5,296 nucleotides of DNA from Microbacteriaceae bacterium (GTDB lineage: Bacteria > Actinomycetota > Actinomycetes > Actinomycetales > Microbacteriaceae), in assembly GCA_025463665.1 (NCBI GenBank), contig JAODAY010000327.1, forward strand, positions 1 to 5,296, in the 5' to 3' direction. Numbering within the stretch: the first letter of the stretch is position 1; each line of letters starts with the position of its first letter. The notes under the pieces were generated by a model, which was not told the origin of the DNA, ran no database searches, and worked only from the letters and a program-made list of their open reading frames with translations. Of the stretch, positions 4,174 through 5,296 are shown piece after piece. Made by a program: the position numbers and the translations under genes.

Positions 4174-5296
4174 ATGAACGCCACCCCCGATAACTCTGAA
4201 TCCACCGCTGCCCCGAAGACCGCCGCCGCGGTGTTCGATTTCGTCGTCGTGTCGAACCGCCTGCCGGTCGACCGCGTCGTGGAGCCCGATGGAACCACCT
4301 ACTGGAAGCCCTCGCCCGGCGGCCTCGTGACGGCCCTCGAGCCGATCATGCGCAGCGCCGACGGCGCGTGGGTCGGCTGGGGCGGCCAGCCTGACCTCGA
4401 GTTCGAGCCCTTCGAGAACGAGGGCATCCAGATCGTCGCCGTGCGGCTGAGCGCCGAAGACATCGAGAACTACTACGAGGGCTTCAGCAACGACACGCTG
4501 TGGCCGCTCTACCACGACGTCATCGCCCCGCCGACCTACCACCGTGAGTGGTGGGAGAGCTACGTCGCCGTCAACCAGCGATTCGCCGATGCCGCGGCCG
4601 CGGTTGCGGCCGAGGGCGCCGTTGTCTGGGTGCAGGACTACCAGCTGCAGCTCGTGCCGAAGATGCTGCGTGACCAGCGCCCCGACCTGACGATCGGGTT
4701 TTTCAACCACATCCCCTTCCCGCCATACGGCATCTACTCGCAGCTGCCGTGGCGCGGAGCGATCATCGAGGGACTGCTCGGCGCCGACGTGATCGGCTTC
4801 CAGCGCGTCGCCGACGCGAGCAACTTCTCCCGTGCCGTTCGCCGCCTCACCTCTTCCGCGACGAAGACGACCACGATCGAGGTTGCGACACCGGCCAGGC
4901 CGACGCGTCGCGTAACCGCGAAGGCGTTCCCGATCTCGATCGACTCGCGTTCCTTCGAAGAGCTCGCCCGCCAGCCGCACATCCAGGCGCGTGCACGGGA
5001 GATCCGCGAGGGACTCGGCAACCCGAAGACCATCATGCTCGGCGTCGACAGGCTCGACTACACCAAGGGCATCGGGCACCGTCTCAAGGCATACGGCGAG
5101 CTGCTCGCCGAGGGCAGCATCGCGGTCGAAGACGTCACACTCGTGCAGGTTGCGAGCCCGAGTCGCGAGCGCGTGCAGGCCTACATGGACCTGCGCGACG
5201 AGATCGAGCTCACCGTGGGGCGCATCAACGGCGACTTCTCGACGATGAGCCACACCGCGATCAGCTACCACCACCACGGCTACCCGCGCGAGGAGA
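4174..5296 (+). CDS. otsA: Trehalose-6-phosphate synthase (5' part, cut by window end)
   Basis: This glycosyltransferase family 20 (GT-B fold) enzyme makes trehalose-6-phosphate from a nucleotide-glucose donor and glucose-6-phosphate in the cytoplasm; a phosphatase (OtsB) then releases trehalose. The 374 residues in the window follow a 20-residue polar leader. VSNRLPV (26-32, with Arg29) and SPGGL (47-51) bind phosphate and sugar. YEGFSNDTLW gives Tyr101 and Trp110, aligning with E. coli Tyr76 and Trp85. QDYQL gives Asp155 (E. coli Asp130), FFNHIPFP gives His179 (His154), and GVDRLDYTKG gives Arg293 and Lys298 (Arg262, Lys267). Spacing between these residues matches E. coli except for a longer stretch before the Arg/Lys motif. 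The first position of the HDYHL motif is Gln, as in other actinobacterial enzymes as I recall them. About 100 C-terminal residues, including the conserved acidic donor-binding site, lie beyond the window. It is divergent from corA. Confidence 0.97.
   Translation, partial: MNATPDNSESTAAPKTAAAVFDFVVVSNRLPVDRVVEPDGTTYWKPSPGGLVTALEPIMRSADGAWVGWGGQPDLEFEPFENEGIQIVAVRLSAEDIENYYEGFSNDTLWPLYHDVIAPPTYHREWWESYVAVNQRFADAAAAVAAEGAVVWVQDYQLQLVPKMLRDQRPDLTIGFFNHIPFPPYGIYSQLPWRGAIIEGLLGADVIGFQRVADASNFSRAVRRLTSSATKTTTIEVATPARPTRRVTAKAFPISIDSRSFEELARQPHIQARAREIREGLGNPKTIMLGVDRLDYTKGIGHRLKAYGELLAEGSIAVEDVTLVQVASPSRERVQAYMDLRDEIELTVGRINGDFSTMSHTAISYHHHGYPREE

Noticed and set aside
4592..4603. 12-base palindrome CCGCGGCCGCGG inside otsA
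   Set aside because: It lies within an alanine-rich stretch (GCC/GCG codons), so it is low-complexity coding sequence.
4054..5277. Open minus-strand frame of about 408 codons in front of and in frame with corA
   Set aside because: It is antisense to otsA, whose motifs are unmistakable. Long open antisense frames are expected in GC-rich coding DNA, and the translation shows no domain. CorA reaches normal length from the ATG at 4053.

Overview
The window is GC-rich with strong G/C preference at third codon positions. The protein features (CUT1-type sugar permeases, an actinobacterial-style CorA, an OtsA with actinobacterial-type motifs, and small membrane proteins of the kind common in Microbacteriaceae) suggest a high-GC actinobacterium, plausibly of the Microbacteriaceae. 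That placement is inference; no rRNA or marker gene is present to fix it.

Layout: (1) 1-1349, plus strand: the 3' end of one ABC sugar-transporter permease and a complete second permease, overlapping by ATGA, at the end of a transporter operon whose upstream part lies outside the window. (2) 1350-1420: a short convergent gap with a GC-rich inverted repeat. (3) 1421-2023, minus strand: two small membrane-protein genes of unknown function, three bases apart and probably co-transcribed, with a recognisable Shine-Dalgarno, a possible promoter and an inverted repeat upstream. (4) 2134-3003, minus: an alpha/beta-hydrolase of the hormone-sensitive-lipase type whose nucleophile serine, catalytic histidine and HGGG oxyanion motif are all substituted, so it is probably a pseudoenzyme. 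(5) 3085-4053, minus: a CorA-family magnesium or divalent-cation channel with GQN in place of GMN. (6) 4054-4173: a divergent promoter region with two perfect palindromes. (7) 4174 to the window end, plus: the N-terminal 374 residues of trehalose-6-phosphate synthase (OtsA), cut by the window edge.

Functionally this looks like ordinary chromosome: carbohydrate import, compatible-solute (trehalose) synthesis and cation homeostasis, plus uncharacterised small membrane proteins. I saw no mobile element, CRISPR array, tRNA or rRNA. The clearest candidate for something undescribed is the intact but catalytically degenerate hydrolase directly downstream of corA. The two-gene small membrane-protein pair is second.
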